Source: Gemmatimonadota bacterium (GTDB lineage: Bacteria; Gemmatimonadota; Gemmatimonadetes; Gemmatimonadales; Gemmatimonadaceae). Taken from it: a stretch of DNA of 34,801 nucleotides. A program made the translations under genes and the position numbers. Positions within the stretch are counted from its first letter, which is position 1. Each line of letters begins with the position of its first letter. Shown one piece after another: positions 1 through 8,276 of the stretch. The stretch covers positions 1-34,801 of the forward strand of contig JAHFCT010000032.1 of NCBI GenBank assembly GCA_023249375.1, in the 5' to 3' direction. The notes under the pieces were generated by a model. It was not told the DNA's origin. It saw only the letters and a program-made list of their open reading frames with translations, and did no database searches.

Positions 1-87
1 CTGAACGTCGTCGACGGCAAGGTCACGTATAAGGGCGTGGCCGATGCGTTCGGCATGGAGTACGTCGCACCGGAGAAGTTCCTCTAG
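1..87 (+). CDS. ald: Alanine dehydrogenase, C-terminal fragment (probable)
   Basis: Only the last 28 codons are in the window and the 5' part is missing. The end contains LNVVDGKVTY, then GVADAFGMEYV, and closes with PEKFL and TAG. This resembles the extreme C-terminus of NAD-dependent alanine dehydrogenases, which interconvert L-alanine and pyruvate plus ammonia in the cytoplasm. The gene is followed by a second TAG inside a heptamer repeat and by a strong hairpin, so it probably ends its own transcription unit before mreB. The assignment rests on a short tail from memory of the family; another Rossmann-type dehydrogenase cannot be excluded. Confidence 0.6.
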   Translation: MNVVDGKVTYKGVADAFGMEYVAPEKFL

Positions 88-136
88 TAGATGGTAGATG
101 GTAGATGGTAGATGGTAGATGGTAGATGGTAGACGG
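88..136. repeat. Heptanucleotide tandem repeat TAGATGG x7
   Basis: There are six perfect copies of TAGATGG and a seventh with one change (TAGACGG). They start at the base after the stop codon of the upstream gene, so the first repeat gives a second in-frame TAG. Because the unit is 7 bp, TAG comes up in all three plus-strand frames. The minus strand has no stop in the array, which creates a long spurious minus-strand reading frame across it. Confidence 0.95.
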
Positions 137-165
137 TTGAGGGTGGACCGTCGGCCGACGTGGGT

Positions 166-204
166 GAGGGAGGGCGCTCCGGGTAATCCGGGGCGCCCTC
201 TCTC
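166..204 (+). terminator. Hairpin terminator after ald
   Basis: Bases 166-182 pair with 188-204 in a 17-bp stem with two G-U wobbles and a 5-nt loop (GTAAT). It follows the end of the upstream gene by 78 nt and precedes the mreB promoter candidate. No long T tract follows (only TCTCTCCATTT around it), so it is an imperfect intrinsic terminator, or an mRNA-stabilising hairpin that works with Rho. Confidence 0.7.
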
Positions 205-243
205 CATTTGGCGCGCTTGGCTAGGTGGTGGCGGGGCAACGGC

Positions 244-272
244 TTGTCTGGCTTCGGCGCGGCCCGTAACTT
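244..272 (+). promoter_or_regulatory. Candidate sigma70-type promoter for mreB
   Basis: TTGTCT (244-249), a 17-bp spacer and TAACTT (267-272) lie 78 bp before the mreB ATG and downstream of the hairpin terminator. The same -10 variant TAACTT at 17-bp spacing occurs in the ptsN promoter candidate of this window. The rest of 205-350 shows no gene. No strong Shine-Dalgarno sequence is visible before the mreB start. Confidence 0.45.
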
Positions 273-350
273 ACGGTTCGTTCCGCAAACGCCTTTATAG
301 TTGTCTGCCCCCAGCCGGTCGCGCGTTGCCGCGATCGCGCGTGAGCCTCG

Positions 351-1394
351 ATGCGCTGGAATATTCCGTTCTTCAAATCGGGATCGTTTTTCCCTGCCAA
401 CGCGATCGCCGTCGATCTCGGGACGGCCAACACGCTCGTGTATGTGAAGGGCGAAGGGATTGTGCTCAACGAACCATCCGTGGTTGCGATGGATCGCGAG
501 ACCAAGAAGATCAAGGGCGTGGGCCTCGAAGCCAAGCGCATGCTCGGCCGCACGCCCGAGGGCATCATCGCGGTGCGCCCGATGAAGGACGGCGTGATCG
601 CCGACTTCGACGTCACCGAGAAGATGCTGCGCTACTTCCTCGAGCTGATCATCGAGAAGCATGTCTTTCGCGTGAAGCCGCGCGTGATCGTGTGCGTGCC
701 CTCTGGCATCACCGAAGTGGAGAAGCGCGCGGTGCGCGACTCGGCGCTCGGCGCCGGCGCGAAGGAAGTGTTCATGGTAGCCGAGCCGATGGCGGCGGCG
801 ATTGGCGTGGGACTGCCGGTAGAGACGCCGACGGGCAACATGGTGATCGACATCGGTGGCGGCACGACGGAGATCGCCGTCATCGCGCTCAGCGGCATCG
901 TGAGCGACACGTCGATCCGCACCGGCGGCGACGAACTGGACACGAGCATCGTGCAGTTCATGCGCTCGGGCTACAACCTGCTGATCGGTGAGCCGACGGC
1001 GGAGATGATCAAGATCCAGGTGGGCAGTGCGTCGCCGATGTTCGAGGAACGCGAGATGGAAGTGAAGGGGCGCGATCTCGTGTCCGGCATTCCGAAAACG
1101 GTGCGTGTGCACAGCGCCGAGATTCGCGACGCGATGCAGCAGCCCATTCAGCAGATCGTCGATGCGGTGCGCCGCGCGCTCGAGATCACGCCGCCGGAGC
1201 TGGCGAGCGACATCGTCGACCGCGGCATCGTGATGACGGGCGGGGGCGCGCTGATTCGCGGACTCGACGTGCTGCTGACGCAGGAGACGGGGCTCCCGAT
1301 CCACGTCGATGAGGATCCGCTGACGTGCGTGGTGCGCGGCACGGGCCGGATTCTCGACGACGAAGAGAAGTACTGGTCGGTCCTCTCCACGTAG
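351..1394 (+). CDS. mreB: Rod shape-determining actin homologue MreB
   Basis: This 347-residue protein is full length for MreB, the membrane-associated bacterial actin whose filaments direct lateral-wall synthesis by the elongasome. The phosphate-1 motif DLGTANT is at about residues 22-28 and the phosphate-2 motif DIGGGTTE starts at D167. The adenosine-side motif MTGGGALIRG lies near residue 288. An N-terminal stretch WNIPFFKSG could form the amphipathic membrane-binding segment typical of MreB. It is first of five cell-shape genes; mreC starts 6 nt after its stop. The ATG at 351 gives the normal family length. Function is well established for this family. Confidence 0.97.
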   Translation: MRWNIPFFKSGSFFPANAIAVDLGTANTLVYVKGEGIVLNEPSVVAMDRETKKIKGVGLEAKRMLGRTPEGIIAVRPMKDGVIADFDVTEKMLRYFLELIIEKHVFRVKPRVIVCVPSGITEVEKRAVRDSALGAGAKEVFMVAEPMAAAIGVGLPVETPTGNMVIDIGGGTTEIAVIALSGIVSDTSIRTGGDELDTSIVQFMRSGYNLLIGEPTAEMIKIQVGSASPMFEEREMEVKGRDLVSGIPKTVRVHSAEIRDAMQQPIQQIVDAVRRALEITPPELASDIVDRGIVMTGGGALIRGLDVLLTQETGLPIHVDEDPLTCVVRGTGRILDDEEKYWSVLST

Positions 1395-1400
1395 CGCACG

Positions 1401-2510
1401 GTGCCGCGCCCGGCACGCACATCCTCCCGCGCGGACCAGGCGATGCTTGTCGCCTGCGTGGTGCTGTCACTGGCCGCGCTCGTGCTGCCAGCGCGGCTGC
1501 GATCGACGATCGCCGGCGGACTGCGCGGTTCGGTGGTGGTACCGCTGGCCGCGCTGCAGGATCGCGCCGAAGTCTCGCGCCGCGCGGTGCTCGCGTACGA
1601 CGCCTCGCTGCGGATCGCCGACAGCGTGCGGTTGCAGGCGTCGCAGGCGGCCGTGAGCGAGGCGGAGAATGAACGCCTTCGGCGCCTGCTCGGACTCGGC
1701 GCCGCGCTCAAGTGGGGCTTCGTGCCGGCGGAGGCGCTGCACGGACGCGGGCTGGGCGACGACTACACGATGACGCTCGCGGTTGGCCGCAATGAGGGCG
1801 TGGAGCCGTTTAGCGCGGTGGTTGCCCCCGACGGACTCGTGGGGATGATCGACGCGGTAGATGCCCACTCTTCGGTGGCGATTGTCTGGCCGCATCCCGA
1901 CTTTCGCGTCAGTGCGATGTCGGCCGACGGCACTTCGTTTGGCATTGTGTATCCGCATCTGGGTTCGGGCGCGACGCGCTTCCTGCTCGAGCTGCGCGGC
2001 GTCGCGTTCCGCAACGCGCTCGCGCCGGGTACGCTCATCGTCAGCGCGGGACTCGGCGGCGTGTATCCGCGCGGCATTCCCGTGGGCGTGGTGCTGTCGG
2101 AGATCAGGACGGCCGAAGCGTGGGCGCGAAACTACCTGCTGCGCCCCGCGGTGCGGCCGGCGGATGCCACCACCGTGATGGTGCTGCAGCCGCGCCGTTC
2201 GAAAGACGGCGTGTCGATTGCGTGGCAGACGTCGGTGGACAGCGCGCTCAAGATGCTGGTGTCCGCTGGCGATTCCCTTGCGAAACATCGCGCGGATTCA
2301 CTGGCGACGGCCGAACGACTGCGGCTGGACTCGCTGCAAGCGTTGCAGCCTCGCGCGGACACGGGCGCGGTGTCGTCTGCGGCAGGCGCCGCGCCACCCG
2401 GCGCCGTGCCGCCGGTGGTGAAGCCGGCCGTCACGCGCGGAGCATCGACGCCCGCAAAGCCGGGCACAATTCCCATCAAGCCGCCGATGGCGCCGAGGCC
2501 GCTGCGATGA
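1401..2510 (+). CDS. mreC: Rod shape-determining protein MreC
   Basis: This 369-residue protein starts with GTG six bases after mreB. A single N-terminal membrane segment (about residues 15-35) anchors it, followed by a coiled-coil stretch (about residues 50-95) and the periplasmic two-barrel MreC domain (about residues 105-265, including VGRNEGV and the GVYPRGIPVG loop). MreC links MreB and MreD to PBP2 and activates wall synthesis. After residue 265 there is an extra tail of about 100 residues rich in Ala, Pro and Lys, likely disordered, which makes it longer than typical MreC. The last codon overlaps the mreD start (ATGA). Confidence 0.94.
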   Translation: MPRPARTSSRADQAMLVACVVLSLAALVLPARLRSTIAGGLRGSVVVPLAALQDRAEVSRRAVLAYDASLRIADSVRLQASQAAVSEAENERLRRLLGLGAALKWGFVPAEALHGRGLGDDYTMTLAVGRNEGVEPFSAVVAPDGLVGMIDAVDAHSSVAIVWPHPDFRVSAMSADGTSFGIVYPHLGSGATRFLLELRGVAFRNALAPGTLIVSAGLGGVYPRGIPVGVVLSEIRTAEAWARNYLLRPAVRPADATTVMVLQPRRSKDGVSIAWQTSVDSALKMLVSAGDSLAKHRADSLATAERLRLDSLQALQPRADTGAVSSAAGAAPPGAVPPVVKPAVTRGASTPAKPGTIPIKPPMAPRPLR

Positions 2511-2995
2511 ACATGGCTCGGGGTCTGTGGTTTGCGCTCGTCTTCCTGGCGCTGGTGGTGCTGCACTACACGCTGCGGCCGGTGCTCGACTGGCGCGCGT
2601 CGATTGATTTTCTTTCGATCGCGGTGCTGCTGGTGGCGGTGCGTGCGCGTCCCGGGGTGGCGACGCTCGTCGGATTCGCGGTTGGCATCATCTCCGACTC
2701 GATGACGCCGGGCGCGTTTGGGGCGGGGGCCTTGGCGTTCAGCGTGGTGGCGTACGCGGCATCGACGCTGAAGGCCGCGTTCTTTGCCGACAACATCGCG
2801 CTGAACGCGGTCTTTGTCTTCCTCGGCAAGTGGGTTGGCGATCTTGTCTTCCTCGCGGCTGAACACCGCCTGGGCGGCAGCGACTTCCTGGCGCAGGCGC
2901 TGCTCTGGTCGCCGCTGGCGGCCACGGTCACTGCGGTCGTGGGACTCGCGGTGCTCGTGCTGGTCCGCCCCGTCGTCGGGACGCCGAAGGGATGA
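2507..2995 (+). CDS. mreD: Rod shape-determining membrane protein MreD
   Basis: This 162-residue integral membrane protein has about five hydrophobic segments and a small loop pattern typical of MreD. A RARPGVATLVGFAVGIISDS stretch contains the G-x-x-x-D signature of the family. The ATG at 2507 overlaps the mreC TGA by 4 bp; a second ATG at 2513 is possible. Its own TGA overlaps the mrdA ATG. It is the membrane partner of MreC and PBP2 in the elongasome. Primary sequence is weakly conserved in this family, so the call rests on operon position as well as on topology. Confidence 0.88.
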   Translation: MNMARGLWFALVFLALVVLHYTLRPVLDWRASIDFLSIAVLLVAVRARPGVATLVGFAVGIISDSMTPGAFGAGALAFSVVAYAASTLKAAFFADNIALNAVFVFLGKWVGDLVFLAAEHRLGGSDFLAQALLWSPLAATVTAVVGLAVLVLVRPVVGTPKG

Positions 2996-4779
2996 GCTTC
3001 CATCCAAACGAAATGCAGCGCCGAGCGCGGCTGGCCGCCGCGCTGCTCTTCCTCGCGTTCGTGTTTCTCGTGGGGTCGTTCTTCCGGACGCAGGTGCTGC
3101 AGCACGCGCAGTACGTGCTGCAGTCTGAGGAGAACCGCCTGCGTGAAGTGCCGCTGCCGGCGCCGCGCGGCGTGATCTACGACCGCAACGGCCAGATCAT
3201 CGCCGAAAATCTCCCGGGGTACTCGGTATCGCTGCTGGCGCCGGGCGTCGATTCGCTGCGCGCCGCGCTCAAGCGGCTGGCAGGGACGATCACGCTGTCG
3301 CCGGAGCAGATCAATCAGGCGGTGCGAAGATTCCGGCGCGCGCCGAATCGGCCGGCGGTGATCTTCCCCGATGCGTCGTTTGACGTCGTGTCGGTGCTCG
3401 AGGAGCATCGCGTCGAGTTCCCGGGCCTGATCATCCAGAGCGCGCCGAAGCGGTACTACCCCGACGGTCCGGCGATGGCGGCGTTCATCGGGTACACCGG
3501 CGAAGTCAACGAAGCCGAACTCGCGAGTCCGAGCTTCCGCGGCTACAAGGCGGGGCAGCAGGTGGGGAAGGACGGACTCGAGAAACAGTATGAGAGCCGA
3601 CTGCGCGGGCGCGAGGGGACGCGGTTTGTGGAGGTGGATGCGCGGGGCCGCGTGGTGCGCGAGGCCGGAGCGCGGCAGGACCTGCTGCCCGAGGCGGCGC
3701 CGCCGCTGTACACGAACATCGATCTTGATCTGCAGAAGTTCGTGGTGGAGCTATTCGGCGATTCGCTCATCGGCGGCGTGGTGGCGTTGGAGCCGAAGAC
3801 GGGCGCCGTGCTCGCCCTGCATTCGGCGCCCACGTTCGATCCCAATCGCTTCATCGGCGGCATTCCCGCGGAGTATTGGCGGGCGCTGAACGAGGACGCG
3901 CGCCGGCCGCTGTACAACAAGGCAATCAAGGGATCGTACGCGCCGGGCTCGACGTGGAAGCTGGCGACGGCCGTGCTCGCGCTGCAGTCGGGGGCGGTCA
4001 CGCTCGACGACCGCATGCCGATTGCCTGCAACGGCGGATATCAGTACGGTAACCGGCGCTTCAAGTGCTGGGACAAGAAGGGGCACGGGAGCGTGACGCT
4101 GGCGCAGGCCATCGAGCTGTCCTGTGACGTGTATTTCTACCAGCTCGGTCTCAAGATCGGATTGTCGCGACTCGTGGCGGGCGGCGTCGATCTTGGTGCG
4201 CGTGAACGCACCGGCATCGACCTGCCGTCGGAAACGCGACCGTCGTTCCCGAGCGCGCCGGCCACGGATTATTACAACCGGCGCTTTGGAGCGCGCGGAT
4301 GGAGCAATGCCGTGTCGCTCAATCTCGCCATCGGCCAAGGCGAGAATGCGCAGACGGTGGTGAACATGGCGCGGTTCTACACCGCACTGGCGACCGATGG
4401 ACAGGCGGCACAGCCGCGCATCCTGCGCGGCGACTCGCAGCGTCAGGCGGTCTTCCGCCTGGATGAGGCGCAGATGGCGGGCGTGCAGAAGGCGCTGGCG
4501 GGCGTGGTGCAGTTCGGCACGGCGGCGGCGTCGCAGATTCGCGGCGTGATGCTCGCGGGCAAGACGGGCACGGCGCAGAGCGGCAAGTTCAGAGGTTCGA
4601 CCGAGCTGAATCACGCGTGGTTTGTGGGCTTCGCGCCGGCGAACGATGCGAAGATCGTGGTGGCCGTGATGCTCGAGTTTGGCGGGCACGGCACGCGCGC
4701 GGCGCATATTGCCTCGAAGATCATCGAACACTACCTGAAGGTGCAGACGACGCAGGTGCTCAACACGGAGGGCGAGTGA
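2992..4779 (+). CDS. mrdA: Penicillin-binding protein 2 (elongasome transpeptidase)
   Basis: This 595-residue class B PBP cross-links peptidoglycan during lateral-wall growth. One N-terminal membrane segment (about residues 12-30) is followed by the pedestal domain (starting RGVIYDRNG near residue 60) and the transpeptidase domain. Active-site motifs are S320-TWK (nucleophile Ser320), S377-C-D in the SxN position, and K524-TGT. SCD in place of SxN is usual in PBP2. It overlaps mreD by 4 bp upstream and rodA by 4 bp downstream, so it is probably made stoichiometrically with its glycosyltransferase partner RodA. Confidence 0.96.
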   Translation: MSFHPNEMQRRARLAAALLFLAFVFLVGSFFRTQVLQHAQYVLQSEENRLREVPLPAPRGVIYDRNGQIIAENLPGYSVSLLAPGVDSLRAALKRLAGTITLSPEQINQAVRRFRRAPNRPAVIFPDASFDVVSVLEEHRVEFPGLIIQSAPKRYYPDGPAMAAFIGYTGEVNEAELASPSFRGYKAGQQVGKDGLEKQYESRLRGREGTRFVEVDARGRVVREAGARQDLLPEAAPPLYTNIDLDLQKFVVELFGDSLIGGVVALEPKTGAVLALHSAPTFDPNRFIGGIPAEYWRALNEDARRPLYNKAIKGSYAPGSTWKLATAVLALQSGAVTLDDRMPIACNGGYQYGNRRFKCWDKKGHGSVTLAQAIELSCDVYFYQLGLKIGLSRLVAGGVDLGARERTGIDLPSETRPSFPSAPATDYYNRRFGARGWSNAVSLNLAIGQGENAQTVVNMARFYTALATDGQAAQPRILRGDSQRQAVFRLDEAQMAGVQKALAGVVQFGTAAASQIRGVMLAGKTGTAQSGKFRGSTELNHAWFVGFAPANDAKIVVAVMLEFGGHGTRAAHIASKIIEHYLKVQTTQVLNTEGE

Positions 4780-6029
4780 GCATCACGCGCCGGCGCATGG
4801 CCGACCCCACGCTGGTGGTCATTGCCGTGGCGCTGTCCGTGTTTGGCATCGCGATGGTGTACAGCGCGGGGCAGACCGACGTACCGACGCTCGTCGCACG
4901 GCTGTACAAGGCGCAGATCGTCTGGTTCCTCCTCGGGCTCACCGCCGCGTGGGCACTGAGCCGAGCGTCGGTGCGATTTCTCGACTGGGTGACGACGCCG
5001 GCCTACGCGGTGTCGATCTTCCTGCTTTTCATTCTGTTGTTCGTCGGCGCGGGAGCGGGAACGGCGGCCAGCACCAAGAGTTGGTTGCAGATTGGCGGCG
5101 TGCGGCTGGGTCAGCCGTCGGAGCTGGCCAAGATCGCGGTGGTGCTGATGCTCGGGCGGATTCTCGCGGCACGCAAAGAGGCGCCCAAGTCGCTCGTCGA
5201 GCTGTGGCAGCCGGCGCTCGCCGTGTTTGTCCCGTGGGTGCTGATCATGCGGCAGCCGGACCTCGGCACGGGCATCGTGTTTGTCGGCATCTTCTTCGCG
5301 ATGCTCTTCTGGGCCGGGGTGAGCTGGCCGCTGCTCGTGATGGTGGCGAGTCCGGTGGTGAGCCTCATCCTGGCCTTTGGCCCGGGCGTGTGGGGCGCGT
5401 GGTTCCTCGTGCTCATCGCGCTCGTGCTGTGGTACCGGCCGTATCTCGTCGAGGGCGTGGTTGTCGTGCTCGCCAATGTCGTCACGGGCGTGGTGGCGCC
5501 GGTGCTGTGGGACAAACTGAATCCATACCAACAGAAGCGGCTGCTCGTCTTCCTCGATCCGTCCGCGGATCCGCGCGCGTCAGGCTACCACGTGATCCAG
5601 TCGCAGGTGGCGATTGGATCGGGTGGGTGGATCGGCAAGGGCTTCACCCTCGGCTCACAGAAGCGGCTCGCCTTTCTCCCGGCGCAGCACACCGATTTCA
5701 TTTTTCCGGTGGTCGGCGAGGAACTCGGCTTCATCGGCGTGACGATCGCGCTGTCGCTGTTCCTGTTCCTGCTGCTCCGCTCCGTGCGCATCGCGGCGCG
5801 TTCGCCGGATCCGTTTCCGTCACTCGTGGCGTTCGGGCTCGCCTCGGCGTGGTTCGTACACATCGTCGTCAATGTCGGCATGACGCTGAACCTCATGCCG
5901 ATCACCGGCATTCCGCTGCCATTCTTCAGCTACGGCGGATCGTTCATGCTGTCGTGCTGGATCAGCGTGGGCATCCTCGGACGGATTTCGAGCGAGGGGC
6001 GCGGGCCGGCGGATATGCTCGTTATCTGA
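4776..6029 (+). CDS. rodA: SEDS peptidoglycan glycosyltransferase RodA
   Basis: This polytopic SEDS-family protein of 417 residues polymerises lipid II in the elongasome with PBP2. It has about ten hydrophobic segments, the catalytic-loop region WDKLNPYQQKRLLVFLDP, a GSGGWIGKGF motif, HTDFIFPVVGEELGF, and the C-terminal GIPLPFFSYGGS motif. These are classic SEDS signatures. I chose the GTG at 4776 because it overlaps the mrdA stop (GTGA), as at the other junctions of the operon; ATG at 4797 is the alternative. It is the last gene of the shape operon; the next gene starts 100 bp later. Confidence 0.95.
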   Translation: MSITRRRMADPTLVVIAVALSVFGIAMVYSAGQTDVPTLVARLYKAQIVWFLLGLTAAWALSRASVRFLDWVTTPAYAVSIFLLFILLFVGAGAGTAASTKSWLQIGGVRLGQPSELAKIAVVLMLGRILAARKEAPKSLVELWQPALAVFVPWVLIMRQPDLGTGIVFVGIFFAMLFWAGVSWPLLVMVASPVVSLILAFGPGVWGAWFLVLIALVLWYRPYLVEGVVVVLANVVTGVVAPVLWDKLNPYQQKRLLVFLDPSADPRASGYHVIQSQVAIGSGGWIGKGFTLGSQKRLAFLPAQHTDFIFPVVGEELGFIGVTIALSLFLFLLLRSVRIAARSPDPFPSLVAFGLASAWFVHIVVNVGMTLNLMPITGIPLPFFSYGGSFMLSCWISVGILGRISSEGRGPADMLVI

Positions 6030-6084
6030 GGTGCAGGGGAAGGGGCACGGTGGGGTGATGGGAAAGGGCACCGAGGTGCCAACT

Positions 6085-6099
6085 GCGGCGCCTTGCCGC
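6085..6099 (+). terminator. Weak hairpins in the rodA-accD gap
   Basis: GCGGC-gcctt-GCCGC forms a 5-bp stem, and just before it GGCACC/GGTGCC (6067-6080) is a second inverted repeat. Neither has a T tract. They may mark the end of the rodA unit or belong to the accD promoter region; evidence is weak. Confidence 0.25.
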
Positions 6100-6103
6100 T
6101 CAC

Positions 6104-6119
6104 TGTGACGGGTGTCACA
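6104..6119. promoter_or_regulatory. CRP/FNR-type operator TGTGA-N6-TCACA before accD
   Basis: TGTGA (6104-6108), six bases, TCACA (6115-6119) is a perfect copy of the CRP consensus half-sites and spacing; the identity extends to a 6-bp palindrome, TGTGAC/GTCACA. It ends 10 bp before the accD ATG. A possible promoter TTGCCG (6093-6098)-N17-CACATT (6116-6121) would place the site between and over the promoter elements, where a bound regulator would repress. The regulator itself is not in the window. Confidence 0.5.
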
Positions 6120-6129
6120 TTTCCTCTCT

Positions 6130-6993
6130 ATGGCTTGGTTTCGCAAGGAGAAGAAGCCCCGCGAGCCCCGCGTTGAACGGCTGGAGATTCCGCCGGACGT
6201 CTGGGAGAAGTGCGAGGCCTGTGGGCATACGGACATCCGGGAGAAGTTGGTCCGGAACTGGCACGTATGCCCCTCCTGTGATTTTCACCGTCGGATGCGC
6301 GCCCACGAATACGCGGCGTTGCTGCTCGACGAGGGCTCGATCGAGGAGACCGAGGTCGACCTCAAGTCCACCGACCCGCTGCAGTTCCCCGATTACCCGG
6401 CGCGCCTGAAGAAGGCGCTGACGACGGCGGGCGACAGCGACGCGATCCTGACCGCGACGGGGACGATGGAAAAGATGCCCGTCAACCTTGGCGTCATGGA
6501 CTTTGCCTTCATGGGCGGTTCCATGGGTTCGGTCGTCGGCGAGAAGATCGCACGCCTCGCGCAGCGGTCGCTGGAAAAGAAGTTTCCGCTGATCATCGTC
6601 TCGGCGTCGGGCGGCGCGCGCATGCAGGAAGGCGTGCTCTCGCTCATGCAGATGGCCAAGACCTCCGCCGTGCTCTCGCAGCTGCATGACCGCGCCATCC
6701 CGTACGTGTCGATTCTCACCAACCCTACCACGGGCGGCGTAAGCGCCTCGTTTGCGATGCTCGGCGACGCGATTCTCGCCGAGCCGGGCGCGGTGATCGG
6801 GTTCGCGGGGCCGCGCGTGATTCGGCAGACGCTGGGACAGGACCTGCCCGAGGGATTCCAGACCGCGGAGTTCCTGCTGGAGCGCGGCATGGTGGATCAC
6901 GTGTCGCACCGCCATCAGTTGAAGCAGACCGTGGGGCGCCTGCTTCGCCACATGAGCCTCAAGCCAGTGGCGTCCGGGTGGGAATCGGCCTGA
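6130..6993 (+). CDS. accD: Acetyl-CoA carboxylase carboxyltransferase subunit beta
   Basis: This 287-residue protein transfers the carboxyl group from carboxybiotin to acetyl-CoA to give malonyl-CoA, with AccA, for fatty acid synthesis. The N-terminal zinc ribbon is complete (C28, C31, C47, C50), and the crotonase-like carboxyltransferase fold follows with SASGGARMQEG, NPTTGGVSAS and GFAGPRVI motifs. I chose ATG 6130, which gives the usual MAWF start; the GTG at 6112 lies inside the palindrome and is unlikely. No Shine-Dalgarno sequence precedes it. accA is not in the window. The 3' end overlaps folC by 16 bp. Confidence 0.96.
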   Translation: MAWFRKEKKPREPRVERLEIPPDVWEKCEACGHTDIREKLVRNWHVCPSCDFHRRMRAHEYAALLLDEGSIEETEVDLKSTDPLQFPDYPARLKKALTTAGDSDAILTATGTMEKMPVNLGVMDFAFMGGSMGSVVGEKIARLAQRSLEKKFPLIIVSASGGARMQEGVLSLMQMAKTSAVLSQLHDRAIPYVSILTNPTTGGVSASFAMLGDAILAEPGAVIGFAGPRVIRQTLGQDLPEGFQTAEFLLERGMVDHVSHRHQLKQTVGRLLRHMSLKPVASGWESA

Positions 6994-8267
6994 AGACGTA
7001 CCAAGACGCGCTCGATTTTCTCTACGCGCGCACTACGGGAAAATGGAAGCTTGGCCTCGAACGAGTGCAGGCACTCCTCGGCGCGCTGGGCAATCCGCAC
7101 GCATCATTGCGCACCCTGCACATCGCGGGGACCAACGGGAAGGGCAGCGTCTGCGCCACGCTCGACGCCGTGCTGCGTGCCCGCGGCCTGAAGGTGGCGC
7201 GCTATACCTCGCCTCACCTGATCGACTTCCCTGAACGCTTCCTGGTGGACGGCGTGCCGGTGACGAGCGATCGCATCGTCGAGTGGGTGTCACGGTGGAC
7301 GCCGGAGGTGGAGCGCCTAGGGGCGACGTTTTTCGAGGCGACGACGGCGATGGCATTTCAGTTCTTCGCGGAAGATGGCGTCGACGTGGCGGTGATCGAG
7401 ACGGGGCTCGGTGGACGGCTGGACGCGACGAACGTGATCACGCCGATGGTGGCTGGGGTGACGAACATCCAGATCGACCACGTCGAGTACTTGGGTGCGA
7501 CGCGGGAAGAGATCGCCTTCGAGAAGGCGGGCATTTTCAAGCCCGGCGTGCCGGCGATTGTCGGCGAGCCGGAGCTTGGCATTCGCGACTTGCTCGTGAC
7601 GCACGCACGCTCGCACGGTGCCTCGCCGGTGCGCGCCGTATTCGGCGAAGGGGCGGTCGAAGAGGTGAAAGTGACGGCCGAGGGGACGCGGTTCACGTTG
7701 CGGCACGACAACGATGTGCGGATGGTGAATACGCCGCTCATCGGGCGCCATCAGGCTTCGAACGCGGCGGTCGCCCTCGCGATGCTGGGCGCGCTCCCGG
7801 CCGACCTGCGGCCCGACGCGGCGACCGAGGAAGCCGGATTGCGGCGCGTGAGCCTGCCCGGACGCTTTCAGCGCGTGGGCAAGCACGTGCTGGACGTGGC
7901 GCACAACCCGGACGGATCGCGCGTGCTGGCGCAGACGCTCGCCGAGACGAGGATGCCGCGTCCGGTGGCGGCCGTGTTCAGCGTGCTGAGCGACAAGGAT
8001 TGGCAGGCGATGATGGCGGCGCTGGCACCGCACGTGGACCTGTTTGTCCTCACCAACACGCCCACCGCCCCCGCCAGCCGCGCGTGGAACATCACCGACG
8101 TCATGGCGCACGCCCGGGCGAAGGGATGGGCGGCGGAAGTGGTGCGCGACTTCGACCAGGCACTGGCGCGCGCGGCGGAAGAGGGCGAAACGGTGGTCGT
8201 GACGGGGAGCTTCCACACGGTCGGCGATGCGATGTCAAGGTTGCAGGTATCGCCCACCGACGGGTAA
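6978..8267 (+). CDS. folC: Folylpolyglutamate synthase / dihydrofolate synthase
   Basis: This 429-residue Mur-ligase-family enzyme adds glutamate to dihydropteroate and to folates in the cytoplasm. Near the N-terminus, LGLERVQALL and the P-loop HIAGTNGKGSVCA (about residues 47-59) are diagnostic. Then come TSPHLIDFPER, ETGLGGRLDATN and the C-terminal domain motif DVAHNPDGSRVLA. The GTG start at 6978 overlaps the end of accD by 16 bp. accD-folC adjacency is common in many bacteria, which supports the call. hisS begins 9 nt downstream. Confidence 0.95.
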   Translation: MGIGLKTYQDALDFLYARTTGKWKLGLERVQALLGALGNPHASLRTLHIAGTNGKGSVCATLDAVLRARGLKVARYTSPHLIDFPERFLVDGVPVTSDRIVEWVSRWTPEVERLGATFFEATTAMAFQFFAEDGVDVAVIETGLGGRLDATNVITPMVAGVTNIQIDHVEYLGATREEIAFEKAGIFKPGVPAIVGEPELGIRDLLVTHARSHGASPVRAVFGEGAVEEVKVTAEGTRFTLRHDNDVRMVNTPLIGRHQASNAAVALAMLGALPADLRPDAATEEAGLRRVSLPGRFQRVGKHVLDVAHNPDGSRVLAQTLAETRMPRPVAAVFSVLSDKDWQAMMAALAPHVDLFVLTNTPTAPASRAWNITDVMAHARAKGWAAEVVRDFDQALARAAEEGETVVVTGSFHTVGDAMSRLQVSPTDG

Positions 8268-8276
8268 TTTCCATGG

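Noticed and set aside
84-1304. Minus-strand open frame opposite mreB
   Set aside because: It stays open through the heptamer repeat only because the complement CCATCTA has no stop in any frame; it has no protein-like features.
4617-4775. N-terminal extension of RodA by 53 residues
   Set aside because: The extension is antiparallel in character to membrane protein, lies inside the end of mrdA and has no homology to the family; the GTG at 4776 matches the operon junction pattern.
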